64,000 nt of DNA, taken from contig JAHRBC010000002.1 of NCBI GenBank assembly GCA_022702545.1, forward strand, positions 4,340,001 through 4,404,000, read 5' to 3'. The DNA comes from Phycomyces nitens. Its lineage: Eukaryota; Mucoromycota; Mucoromycetes; Mucorales; Phycomycetaceae. A program made the translations under genes and the position numbers. Below the pieces are notes generated by a model. It searched no databases. It was given only the letters and a program-made list of their open reading frames with translations, and was not told the origin of the DNA. Positions 24,960-36,535 of this stretch are shown in pieces; within the stretch, counting starts at the first letter, position 1, and each line of letters begins with the position of its first letter.

Positions 24960-25303
24960 AGTACATCTGTCATGATTGGTGATTCAGCCTTGTCATCTGT
25001 TTGAAATATCTCATCTTCTGAAAGAAAAGAACTGCTTGCTCCTTCCTGCTATAACATAATAAAAATATTGTATTAATTATAATGTATATTCAAATGTTTG
25101 TTAATTAATAAACTTGCCTGGCTGTTCTCTGCCATTTTTCTCTTACGAGTCTGGTTTGCACTCTTAAAGGTGTCTCGGAGAAGATTCTTGACACACCACA
25201 TTCTTTTGCACTTGTAAATGTAGAATGCTATTGTCCTAGCCATGCCACACTGGCCACAATCATTGATGATGTTGTGGGTAGAGTAAAAATAGGAAAGATA
25301 CAA
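24960..25303 (-). pseudogene. Arm A small two-exon gene remnant
   Basis: On the minus strand, 25303 to about 25117 encodes a Cys-containing segment (CGQCGMARTIAFYIYKCKRMW) and a basic KSANQTRKRKM. After a putative intron ending in TATAG near 25053 comes an acidic exon (FLSEDEIFQTDDKAES) ending near 24965. Arm B has the same unit at about 47440-47730 on the plus strand, with a stop in the basic part. Finger plus acidic exon resembles the first exons of the CACTA transposases, but no catalytic domain follows here. Boundaries are approximate. Confidence 0.4.
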
Positions 25304-25874
25304 AAGAATTCGTGAGAACTTGTGTAGGGTGTTTATTCTCCAGAAAAAGGTTTTTTTTTTACACAGAACTAACTACTGATATTTATATGTTTTCTGATTT
25401 ATAATTCAGTATATGCTTTGGTAATATTTATCACGATGAGTCATCTTCCAGGAGTATTGTCTTTCTGGAAAGATCCAGAGAGACCTATTGATATGATACT
25501 TCTCCAGTCATATCAGCCAGAGAGCTTTGGTAAAGAAGAGCATTTATGCTATTGGTAATATTTTAATATTCCGACCCAGATACTTGGGTAATGTTTTAGA
25601 ATTATTAATTCATTGTAGTTGTAGTCTCTCAATCAAGTATTCATATAATAAAAGAAACATGTAGCTGGAATATGATGATGCCATTAGATAAATATGTGTA
25701 TATCTGTATATCCCATATTATGGTGATAATGATAATAATAATAAATAATAATCAATTATGTGTATGATGATCTGTGTATTGGATAATCTTATAAAGACAG
25801 ATCCGTTTGACTGGAATAGCTGAGGATATTATTTTATCCTTCAGTCTTACTCTCAGATTCAGTAGTGATCAATA
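25304..25874. other. Arm A DNA left of E4, no gene seen
   Basis: AT-rich sequence with short A/T repeats (for example an ATAATAATAA run near 25730). It ends with the ATA target copy at 25872-25874. No coding signal is recognised. Confidence 0.5.
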
Positions 25875-26117
25875 CACTGGAAAAACAACCCTGAATACAC
25901 TAGTGGCCAAGTTGCCCTGAACTGGTATTAATGTGGGGTCATTTTCCAACTCAACTGTTTTTCTTGTGTTCATGTCAAAAATATAATATTGGCATTTTCT
26001 ATTGGCCCAGATATAATAAGCATTAGAGTATTACTTTGTATTGTTATAAAAGTATAGCAAATAAAATATATGTAACACTCGTTTCCTTTTAATTTTATCA
26101 TTACAAACATAAACAAC

Positions 26118-29100
26118 ATGTCTTCTGCCAGCAGTATCTACAATGTCAAGTGCTATTGCACTGTATGCGGTGATAATGAGGAAGGATATACCTTTGTGAC
26201 AAGAAGAATGGCTCAACATCATAACAAAAGAGTGAGAGTAGAGGAAGCATTTAGAACTTCAAGAGATATTTTATTTAAAACAACAGTAGTGTATTTTAAT
26301 ACTAATATTATATAATAATAAAAGACTCGCAAATAAGTGCGATGGAAGTTGATACTGGGTGTAAGAAATATTTATTAAAATGTTACTAGTGTCTAACCAA
26401 CTATTATATTCTATATTCGTAGCTATTCTGATTCACCAACCTGGAGCCGCGGAGGAGAGTGGTCAGACAAATGTACCTGTTTCAGAACCTGCGTCCATGT
26501 TTGACAATGATGTTGAAGACAATGGCGCTGGCAATGGCAATGACAGCGATGATGAAGAAGATGTTGTTGAGATTGAGCTCGAGGAGTTGGACGTTGAAGG
26601 TTTGTATTAAATTCTTGAATAAAAGAAAAAGCCTGAAAAAATTAAGTATTAATATTTTCTTTTTTCTTTTTTACAATAGCCCCTTTTGGTGCTCCTGGTA
26701 TGCCTGAGAACCCAGTTCACAAATTCGTTGCCATTTTTGCTGTACTGTTCATATCCCGTTATGTGGTCAACAAGGGTTCTGTTGTCTTGATCGAGTTCAT
26801 CAATGAGCTCTTGAAGATTTACGAGCAGGATTTCCAGCTTCCAACAAGTCTTCTTGGTCTCCAATGCATGACTGGATTTTCTGAGATATCCAAGGGGATC
26901 AACCGATTTGTAGCATGCCAGGATTGTCACAAAATTTATAACAAATGTACCACAGTTCCTCCCACCTGTGTGTTCCAGAAGATTGGATCAAACTCTGTCT
27001 GTGGGTGCAAGTTGATGAAGGAGTCGTCCGTTGGTGCCTTGACGCCCAAAAGGGTATTCGTATACCAGTCTGTCAAGCATGCCATGAAGACACTCTTTCT
27101 TCATCCAGGCTTTGAAGCCAAGATCAGACACTGGAATACAGATCTCAAGATTCCTCAGACAATGTGTGATGTTTACGATGGTGCAATGTGGAAGGAGATC
27201 AAGGATGTGAATGGTGCCCAGTTCACTGCTGAACCACGCTCTCTCATGTTGGCCCTCAACATTGACTGGTTCCAGCCATTTGATGGTGTGGTTTACTCTT
27301 GCGGTGCCATGTACTTGGTAGTCAACAATCTACCTAGAGAGGAACGTTTTAAGGCAGAAAACACAATCCTCGTTGGTCTCATGCCTGGACCCAAAGAGCC
27401 AAGATCTGAAGAGATCAACCACTACCTGGAGCCGTTGGTGGATGAGTTGAACGAGCTCTATATAGGAATGAATATTCCAACATTCGAGCAGCCAACTGGT
27501 GCCAGTGTCCATGCTGCGTTGATGATGGTGGCGTGTGACATCCCTGCTGCCAGGAAGACAAGTGGATTTACTGCCCACAACAGCACACGTGCATGTTATA
27601 AATGCGATTGTCAATTCTCTCGTCTGGAAGGCACAGCCAGTGTTGATTTTCGTGGGTTCAAGTTTGCTGAGTGGAGACTGGCAAATGGTGCTGTAAACCG
27701 GGTGCATGCTGAGGTGTGGAAGAGTGCAAGTACACCCTCAGAAAGACATCAGCTGGAGGTCGAAAATGGTGTTCGATGGTCGCAGCTGCATCGTCTTAGA
27801 TACTTTGATCTAGTACGTGGAACGATCATCGATCCCATGCACAATCTTTTTCTGGGCACGGCGAAGAGAATGCTGGAGAAGTGGACTGCCAGTGGTCTAC
27901 TTACAGACAGAGACCTGCGTGAGATGCAGAAGATGGCCGAAACAATGGTGCTGCCCGTTGGATACAGCACATTGAAGACAAAGATTGGCAAGGGGTTCCC
28001 CCGTATGAAAGCAGACGAGTGGAAGTTGTGGGTGCTCATTTACTCCCCTGTTTTGTTGAGAGGTATTCTCCCATCTGAAAATTTCCGTAGCTGGATTGAT
28101 TTCGTTGATGCATGTCGTTTACTTGTCAAGCCAATGATAACCTATGATGATGTCGAGTCAGCTCACCTCCATCTCCAGCAATTCTGTCAATCATGCAAAA
28201 CCCTTTATCCTGCAACAATCCTCACCTGCAACATGCACCTGCACCTTCATCTTCGCGATACAATTCGTGATTTTGGACCCGTGTACGGTTACTGGCTCTT
28301 TGGGTTCGAGAGATTTAACAGCTTGCTAAAGAACATCAACACTAACAGAAAAGATGGTTTCGAGATGACATATATGAAGAACTTCTTAGAAGACGTTTAC
28401 AAAAAAGACTATGTCCATGCCACTTTCCTTAATTCAAATCATGCCCTCTTCTCTCCTGTCCTTCAAAAACTCACCTCGACCACACCTGCCATCATCTCCT
28501 CTCCTTGCAACACGCACTGCACCTTTGACTTGCAAAACTTTGTCCAACTTTCCTTAAACGCATCAATTCCTGTCAAAGGCAACGAACCACTCCCTCCTTC
28601 TGCATTCCCTCTTTCAACAAGTAGAACATCATCAATAAGCGATATTCATTATCCTTATTTGTTGGAGTACTACAAACAAACCTATGACATTCCAGACCTT
28701 GTTCATTATCACCATGCCTCCCTCTCTCCATTCTTTGTTGACAATCAGGTCCAAAAACTGAAATCAATTGATCTTCTTGGTCAAACATATGTTGGCAAAA
28801 GTAGCTCCATCAGTTGTGGGTCTTTTGTGCAGGCATTGTTCCTTGGTAGATTCGGAGATCATGCAAATGCATATACTGGACAAATTCAATACCTCTTCAC
28901 TCATTCCTTTATGCCGCCAGCAAACCAAGATGTCTGTTCATTCCATGGAATTCAGCATACCCAACACGTTTTCGCTTTTGTCCAATGCCTTCCTCTGTCT
29001 CCTGATAGATCGCAAGAAGATGATGGTGTTGACATTTGCCTGCCTGAATTTTCTGACGATGACTTTCAGTGCATCTTGCCTGTACATCGAATCTTGCTGG

Positions 29101-29180
29101 AGGTGGCAACTGCTGAATGCACAGAAAACAATATGACAACAACACTGGTAATTCCTCTACCAAAGAAACAATATGCTTAA
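26118..29180 (+). CDS. E4 CACTA-like transposase (four exons)
   Basis: Exon 1 starts at ATG 26118 with the Cys finger (CYCTVCGD). Exon 2 is 26325-26360, exon 3 26423-26599 is acidic, and exon 4 26680-29180 is one open frame. Core motifs: CQDCHK, LNIDWFQPFDG, VACDIPAARK, CYKCDCQF, IIDPMHNLFLGTAKR, FERFNS, and a C-terminal IPLPKK. Exons 2-4 are in phase with one another. The end of exon 1 is not clear: donors near 26286 and 26289 give a phase that does not fit exon 2, whereas the E7 sister fits cleanly. Either a different donor is used or exon 1 has a small lesion. The enzyme should cut and paste the element in the nucleus. Closest relative here: E7. Confidence 0.85.
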
Positions 29181-29301
29181 TAAAAATATATGCCTTCCTC
29201 TTTCCTTCAAAACAAATATTTCTTTACCTCTAAATATATATTATTAATATAAAGTGCAATGATCATTTGAGAAGAGTATTGTTTTAAAAAATCAAAAAAA
29301 A

Positions 29302-30430
29302 TTATTTGTCATCTCTGATAGTCCACTGTGGTGGGGGAGGAAACATGCTGGCAGGGACTGGTTTTTCCACCACAGCAACAAGAGATCTTCTGATCAGCTG
29401 TCGAGCATTGTTGCCCAAGTTGGCACGGGCATACAAGTCAACCATTCCAAGGAATTGGTTGAACTAAAGGACAATTAGTTTCTATTTATTATATTTCAAA
29501 AACAATAAACTTGGCTGGAAAACAATTTACCTTGTCACTTCGCCAACTTGGGCGCTGGACGCGAATGATGCGTACACCTGGGACTCCAGGTGTCTCATCA
29601 CCAGACTTGCCTTCGGACATTGCTTCTTCCTGGAGAAGATTGGAGCAATCCTTCTCTATGGCGGCATCAATGGCAGCCTTGTTCTTGGCATAGGCAAGGC
29701 CACGGCGTTTGAGGTGCTAGAGAGCAATTTATATTAATATTACTCTTAAAACTAAGCTCTGATTAGAATATAAAACACAACTTACATCACCCTCACAAGA
29801 AGAGCGCCGTGTCTTTGCCTTTGAGGCATCCCTCTTACTAGGATCCTCTTTCTCCTGGCGCCACCGACTGCGGAAGTTTGTGTGAAGCTTGTTATGAATG
29901 TCACCTTTTCGCAACTTGGAGTTGCGAGAATTTGACACCAGGTAGCTCATCATGTTTACCACCAACTCTTTGTTCGGGCTTTTGTTGAAGTGGACTTTGG
30001 TGTTCCACCTGGGCTTGTTGTTGTTGGCCTCAATTTCGCCCTGGTCGTTCGACTTGAACGTTGGTGACCACAGGTAGTCATTAATAAGTCTCTATTTTAT
30101 AGCATTAAATTAATGGGTTATTATTACTCTGTTACTTACAAGCACTTCAGTGATGTCCTTTGCTCGTGGCTCAGGAATACCGTCAACAGGAGTGCTGACA
30201 ACTGGGGCCACGGCAACAGGAACCACTGGCACAGCATTTGAAGGCTGACCAGCGTTGGTGTTGTCTCCAACAAGTATACCGATTCTACCATTCATCGTGG
30301 TAATCTCTCTTTGCACTGAAACCATGTTAGTGCCCATGGTCACCATATATTTCTCCATGGCTATCATTTTCTCCATCATCTGAGAAGCCTCAGAACTGGG
30401 TTGAGGAGCAAGATTACGTCTGTTTGCCAT
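29302..30430 (-). CDS. E4 accessory protein (four exons, 314 residues), intact
   Basis: Exons 30430-30140, 30091-29786, 29716-29531 and 29463-29302 join in phase 0 with GT-AG introns. Exon 1 has a Met-rich heptad pattern (MMEKMIAMEKYMVTMGTNM) likely to form a coiled coil, then a Pro/Val-rich linker. Exon 2 is exactly 102 codons, with W-S-P, KPRWNTKV and a basic end. Exon 3 has the QRPSWRSDK signature. Exon 4 is a short tail with NNARQLIRRS. It converges on the transposase gene, 121 bp apart. It is related to the E7 gene and, more distantly, to E1, E2 and E8. Confidence 0.8.
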
Positions 30431-30846
30431 AGTCTAAAAAATATAAAATAATATATTACTCAATTATCAATTATCTTTATTTTATGGGGTCTTATAAAAT
30501 ATGTAATATCTTATACATACAATTGTTTTATTAAAAGTTTTTTGGAAGCAGAAGAGTGTGTTGTGTGAGAACAGGTCTTTTAGAATATAAAATACAGAGT
30601 ATTTATAACTAAAGAGAGTTTGGTGGGTGGATCCAAAAAGACTTCTTGTACACATTAATGAACAGCACCATTATTGCTTTTGGATTCTATCCATTACACC
30701 TATTCTGTCTCTGTTTCAAATTATATATCCTTGTATTTTTTGTCTTTTTTGCCCTTTTTTCCTTTCTCTTGTTTCCTTATATCCAGGCCTATTTTTTTCT
30801 TTTTTACACCTCTTTACACTAAAAAATTGGCGGCTTCCTTATAAAC

Positions 30847-31246
30847 ATGCGCTCATTCCAATACATCCTGCCTGCATTGCTCATCCAAACAATCTGTAGT
30901 CAGTTGAATGTGCCTTTAGCATCTCGCAAATTATCCTGACTCTCTTTCTTTATTTTATAGACCTCCTCAACTCACACAGCTTATTATATGGTTCAATCAT
31001 CAATATTGGGCTAAAAAAATCTTTTCGTGTCAAACAATTTTCTATTCTAACGTTGCTTATTTTATTGTAGACCACACCACCAATCACCCCATCTACCTCT
31101 TCCTTCATGTATGTTTGTAATCATAATGGTAATATCTTTTCTTAGTCTTTGTATGTTTTATAATATTATTCTGATCCTCTCTTTTTATCTTATAGCCCTC
31201 CGCCACTCACACGGTCTATTATATGGGTATCGTCATCAGTGTCATG
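30847..31246 (+). CDS. E4 arm gene, readable for four small exons, then merges into a repeat array
   Basis: From ATG 30847, exons 30847-30895, 30961-31009, 31071-31128 and 31196-31246 give 69 open codons starting MRSFQYILPALLIQTI, a hydrophobic leader-like start. Three junctions have GT-AG borders; the second intron starts GC where later repeat copies have GT. After 31246 the next acceptor is lost (CTTGGG where a sister unit has CTATAG), so the 3' structure is unclear. It is divergent from the accessory gene, 417 bp from its start, as in E3 and E7. No family is recognised and transcription is inferred from splice-like borders only. Confidence 0.4.
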
Positions 31247-31833
31247 GTAAAAAAGAACCTTTTGGTGTCAAACTTTTTTTTGTCCAACATTGTTTATTCT
31301 ACTTGGGTCACCCCCATCACACCCTGTCCATCTCTTCCATCATCTACAACTGGTTATCATAATGGTAATGCCATTTCTTGGTCTATACTTTTCTATAATA
31401 TTATTCTTATTCTCTCTTTTTATTTTATAGACATATTCCACTCACATGCCTATTATATGGTATGGTCATCAGTGGCATGATAAAAAATTGTGTCAAATAA
31501 TTTTCTCCTTTAATGTTTCTTATTTTACTATAGACCGCCGCCATCAATCACCCCATCTGGCTCCTCCATCATCTACAACTGTTATTATAATAGTAATGCT
31601 GTCTCTTAGTATTTATGCTTTCCATAACACTATTCTGATTCTCTCTTTTTATCTTATAGACCTCCTCTACTCAAATGGTCTATTATATGGTATCGTCATT
31701 GGTGGCTTGGTAAAAAATATTTTCGTGTCAAACTATTTTCTCCTCTATCGTTTCTTATTCTACTATAGGCCACCGCCATCAATCACCCCATCTGGCTCCT
31801 CCATCATCTACGGCTGGTTATCATAATGGTAAT
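31121..31833 (+). repeat. Tandem array of a ~233-bp two-exon module in the E4 arm
   Basis: The marker TCATAATGGTAAT and its variants recur at about 31121, 31357, 31585 and 31821, with periods of 236, 228 and 236 bp. A partial unit lies before the first. Each unit has one exon-like block after a TTATAG or TATAG acceptor (CACTCACA...TATTATATGG) and a second after TATAG (CCATCAATCACCCCATC) ending ATG or AATG before GTAAT. The E7 arm has a single such unit. Confidence 0.75.
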
Positions 31834-32809
31834 GTCATTTCTTGGTCTTTATGATTTTCTATAATATTATTCTGGCTATTTACTAATATTGTTCTATAAT
31901 CTTAATAAGAATCTATTGTCGGCTGTTACATAACATCCCTCTACTTAATCGCCATCTCTGCTTCTGGTATGTAAATCAATTTTTCTATCCCCCAATTCAC
32001 CCATATTAATTTATTTTACCCCATCTCTAGTCAACCTAATCATACCAGATGCCATGCCGCACAACTCATCCCCTCTTTGTCCATTCTTATCCATTCCTTA
32101 CAATGTAAGTATAATATACCTCGCATCTTAAACAACACCCGCACTCTTGAATGTATGTCACTAATACTACCTTTATTATATAAGAACACTGCTGCAACCA
32201 CCCAAATCGCTGTTGGACCTTATTTTCAGGTATTGTTCAGTAGAGAAGCACCCGATCCAAGTAGTATCAAGTAGGCCGGTAGAAGCGGCAAGGATAGACA
32301 GTAATAGTATTAGAGCTTGTGTATAGAACCATTCTATTCTTTCCAATAAACACAAATATAAACCATAAAAAACCTAATAAGTACGGGATATAAAATAATT
32401 GAGAGTATATCACTGGCTAAGAGTAATAAAAAACGATACCAAAATCAAAGAAACATTAGTGTGTGGTGTAGTCTAGGTACCTAGACTATACTTTTACAAT
32501 TGTTAACGACGAATCATAGTGAGCCTCATCAATATGTTTTAATAGCCTTATTAAAGTATTACACATAAAATTAAGCTTTACACAGGCCATTCTGGTATTC
32601 ACTTCAAGTTGACATATTAAGAATACCAACTCCCCTTACTAGCATCACCCCTAGTGGAAAAAGCACTAGTGTTTAGCGCGAAAATGTCCATGAGTCAAAG
32701 GTACCTTGTGTACTAGACATTTGTTTATGTAAACTCTAGTGTATACATTAACTTTGTCTACTTTTACACCCACCTGTACACCAGTGTATATCAAATTGTT
32801 TTCCCAGTG
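31834..32809. other. E4 distal arm, no further gene supported
   Basis: More splice-like borders occur (for example TATGTAAATC near 31970 and CAATGTAAGTA near 32101), so a transcript may continue. No frame stands out. The last ~45 bp form the terminal repeat. Confidence 0.4.
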
Positions 32810-32914
32810 ATACTCATTTACAACAGATGACAAGTACATTGATTTTGTCATCATTGACCAAGAAGTGTCTTCACTGCTATTATTATTATTAGTCAAATAA
32901 TCTCTTACCTATCT

Positions 32915-33200
32915 ATGGAAAGAGTAATTGGAGTATACTCCAAGCCTATCAGATCGAGATCAAAGGGCAGTAGAAATGCCAGTTTGCTTGTTGAGCACTT
33001 TGCTGTTCATAACTTTATCAGTTCAGCAAACAGCTCTCAGAATTATCCTTGTATAAGTCAGCCGTCCACATATAATGAAGCAAGTTTCTTAGATCTTCCA
33101 GATGGTGTAAGTGCTCCCCAGCTATGGGAGCCATTCAACTGATATGCCAGCTTGAATGATGATGACTTGGAAGGTGTCAGCAGCCCTGTTGTCAAGAATA
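32915..33200 (+). pseudogene. Arm A transposase C-terminal remnant, part 1
   Basis: A frame starting MERVIGVYSKPIRS runs to a TGA at 33140-33142, after DLPDGVSAPQLWEPFN. Beyond the stop the same frame continues (LNDDDLEGVSSPVVKNT) up to the E5 insertion at 33200. Arm B has the same protein at 47331-47046 with the same stop. The E-R-x-I-G-x-Y-S-[KR]-x-I motif also occurs in the C-terminal part of the E6 transposase (SIERAIGEYSRAIKSN), which is the basis for calling it a transposase remnant. Confidence 0.6.
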
Positions 33201-33999
33201 CACTGCAAAAGAAGGGCCATTTTAGTATACTGATATTTATAAAATTCTTGACTGAATGATAAAGATTTGATATAAAATTTGCCAAATTTTTTAATATTAA
33301 ATTTTTAGGATTCGTTGTCTGAATGATTCCAATCAGTATACTGAAACGTCAAAGCGCAAAAAGCAAAAGGTGAGTTATTTTTTTTGTGCTTTTTTTTGTC
33401 ACGAAAATTGGGGGGTTTCTTTTTTTTTCGTCCCATATTTTCTAGCCCCGAAGGATTCAGTTCTTTAAATTACTTTATATAGGTTGCTCTTTTCAATATT
33501 AAAGCAGTGTCCTCATAGGATTCAGCATGAATTCGGTATGAATTCATGGCAGATACAGGCCAAAGATGTAGTTTATAATAGTTTTTATTGGATAAAAAGC
33601 TTTTCTAATGTTTTCTATTCGTTCTCATTTCTACTCCCTCCTAATTTTATTGCCTAATATGCTAGCCTTGCCCTTTTCTCAATTGGATGGGTATTCTTTT
33701 ACTCATCCGGAGAATATATGGGTTACCCTGGTCTACTAGACCCCCCCTACCTTCCTTTGTTACTTGCTGCGGCACTGCTTACGTGGGTGTTTGTTTTCTT
33801 TTGAAAAAAAAAGGGTGGCTAGATAATTTTCATAGGTGTATTTTAGCAGACTGTAAAATAATTTGAATGGAACAACAATACTTACATTGGTATTTATATC
33901 GAGAATACTTGAATACTTTGATAAATGGTATAAAAAATTTCGGTAATATCTATGAAGAATATGTCAGGAAAATAATATAAACGTTGAGTGGTTATATAC

Positions 34000-34494
34000 T
34001 TACTTGGTCATCAGTGTAATGGGCGCAATGGGCGCAATGGCCAACCAGATGAAGAATATTTCGATTACATCTATTAGATAAGAGATTAGTAAAGTAATAT
34101 AAGGGCTGAAAGGTTGTATACTTACTTGGTAATGGGTATAGCGGACACAATTACTGACCAGATGACATGGAATCGGCACATACCAGATGACCGAAAAAAT
34201 TCTAATGAATGGAACGAATGTTAATAAAGCATGTCTAGTGTATAAAGGAGTGTCATCATACCATAATATACAGCAAAGTGCTCCTCTGTATTTGTTTGTA
34301 ATGGGAGGCCGTGAATTACTAAGCAGAGCAATGAGCTTGTGGAAACTGAATGAGATAATAAAAAAGAACATTACCAGTATACCAGAGTTATTGACATAAA
34401 CCAGCAGCCCTTGTATGGATATAGAAAAGAATATCTGGACAAATATAAAGTCATGATGAGTAAAAAAATTTTAAAAGAGAATGATGCTTACCAT
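34000..34494 (-). CDS. E5 arm gene: small hydrophobic protein, same structure as in E3
   Basis: ATG at 34494-34492 is followed immediately by a GTAAGC donor. The next exon, 34434-34126, is again exactly 309 nt and open, and ends at GTAAGT. The reading frame differs from E3 by only a few residues. Splicing to the next AG gives Met-stop; unspliced, the frame runs to 34000. It looks like a membrane protein of about 105 residues with no recognised family. It is divergent from the accessory gene at 34906. Confidence 0.5.
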
Positions 34495-34905
34495 GCCGAA
34501 AAGTAAAGGAAAGGAAAAGAAAAGAAAAGAACAAAGGTTGAAAGCAATAATCCAATAGAGATCAATGGCGATATTGAGTGTCCCGAACGTGACGTGGAAC
34601 TAATAAGCCCACTTAATAAAACGATTTGTATTTTTGAAACAGAGCCCAAATATTACAAATGGATTAGTCAGTGCAAGCAAATTAAATGGATTAGCCAGTT
34701 GAAGCAGATTACTAAGTATACCTGACAGCATAATGTAAGCAAAGATCAAAATACTATAAAACCTCTTTAGAAAGAAGTATACTTTTTAATTACTTTTAAT
34801 TACTTTCTCATGTATGTATTATTTACGGAATATTTCAAAATCTATTGGAAAATAGATATTCATAATCAACGAACCTCACACTTTAATATATTTTTCTAGT
34901 ATTCA

Positions 34906-36003
34906 ATGTCTCAATTTATATCATCAAGCTCTAAAAAGACCTACAAGTCGACTACCAAGAAGTCGATTGGTAAGACTAGTGGCACTAGACCAGCAGGAAC
35001 CATGATGCAGACGATCCTTCCTGCTCCAAGCAACAACGCTGAACAGGACGGCGCAGTGTTGTCAAACCTGTCGGCTCTTCAGACAAGACTGAATGAGTCG
35101 CATGTCCTGTTGCAGCAGGTCCATCAAGGGATGGAATCCCTCAAGAACTCGAATGGCAACAGTAGCCAAGTTTCCCCCATCAAGCTCCACCACCACAGAT
35201 GTATATGAAGTATCGACTTCCATCGGTCTCGGTAGGATATCTATATATAAATATTAATTTTATATTGATGAATTACTTACCCTATGTCATATAGCGCCTC
35301 ATACGATCAGAGACAAGGAATGTCTTGGTGTCTACACCATTGACAATGAATGAGGGGGCACTCTCTTCATCCAACCAGCCTATTGCAGACAAGGTCCGGA
35401 TGTATATCCATCAACAGCCCGAAGGACAGCCTCTTGCGTCTGCAGTCATAGAGGAAAAAACAAGACGGCATATCTCGTACAAGCTAAACAGAGCTAACAC
35501 CTCGCCAGAAAAGTTAGCTAAGCGAAACCAGTCTTCTCGTAGACGTACGAGAAAAACAAGAGTTAGTATAATATAATATTTGTTTTCATACTTCTAATAC
35601 TTGATTTTGAAATAGGTCCTCGCCGCCTACAAGAGGCTGCATTTGGCAGACAGGGCGAACTTGGAGTCCAAGTATGGAGAGACAGTCGAGGATCTCTTAG
35701 ACAAAGAGATGTTGTCTGACATTGAGTCTGATGATGAGCAACGGGAGTATACCGTTTATACTCCCAGTAACAGACATCCTTTGGTAAGATATTGTTTGGG
35801 CAAATTTGATGTGCTTCATATAATTAATTAATTTGATTATGATATAGGTCGAGGAGTACTTGGGCGAGTTGAAAGCCCAGAGGAGCAAGGAAAAGAAGAT
35901 GAAGGTCATTGACTTTTCTTCTTGTCCTGTTGAAAGTAGACATATTGAATTGTCAAAAGAGCAGAAGGCGCGTGTTGCCAAGTGGATTGCAACACGGCAA
36001 TAA
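34906..36003 (+). pseudogene. E5 accessory gene with a 1-nt deletion in a C run
   Basis: Exons 34906-35231, 35295-35561, 35616-35783 and 35848-36003. Exons 2-4 are multiples of three (267, 168, 156 nt), but exon 1 is 326 nt against 327 in E3. The difference is CCCCC at 35174-35178 versus six C in E3. Restoring phase would read through CGA codons at 35214 and 35523 that are TGA in E3. Exon 2 is basic at its end (SSRRRTRKTR), exon 3 has LSDIESDDEQ, and exon 4 is Lys/Glu-rich. It is 532 bp from the transposase gene, tail to tail. Confidence 0.78.
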
Positions 36004-36535
36004 AAATATTTGTATTTGGTTGTCTTGATAAAATGGTCTTTATTGAATAAGTTGAAACAAGTTGTTGGGCTGGAAGATGATGGTGGTAGGATTGGCATTA
36101 CTCGTTTTTGTATTGTTGAAGCATTAAAAAATAAAGAAAGACAAGATGGTGAGAAACAATATTATTTTTAATGGTTATTTTATTTTAGTCATAATTATTG
36201 CAAAACAAATATTTAATAGTAAAATAAAATATTTTCATCGGCTTTATAAACTTGGAATTTAAATGAAAATTTTTAGTATATTATGTAGTATAAACTTTAA
36301 AATATAGCTGATTATCAGGTATTAAATAAACAGCTACTTGGCTTATCGCATAATGAGCTGAAGAAAATAAATATTTGTTTTGATATCTGTTTTAAAGAAC
36401 ATGAAACTTGTATATATCAATCTAATATTTTAATCAATCTTAAAAATGTATTGATAAAATAACAGATGGTAAAGTAAAACAAGAAAAATAAGCATTACGT
36501 GGCTGATGTTTGTGGTCAAAAACGCAATTTTTTTA

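Larger units (their letters stand above)
25875..32809. mobile_element. E4: complete three-gene CACTA-like transposon, TSD ATA (best-preserved copy)
   Basis: Left end CACTGGAAAAACAA at 25875; right end TTGTTTTCCCAGTG at 32809. ATA flanks both sides (25872-25874; 32810-32812). The transposase main exon and all four accessory exons are open. The right arm is long (2.4 kb) because a two-exon module is tandemly repeated. It sits inside arm A. Confidence 0.9.

Noticed and set aside
25073..25303. A complete 76-residue gene
   Set aside because: The frame runs through a likely intron; arm B shows the same unit with an internal stop, so it is annotated as a two-exon remnant.
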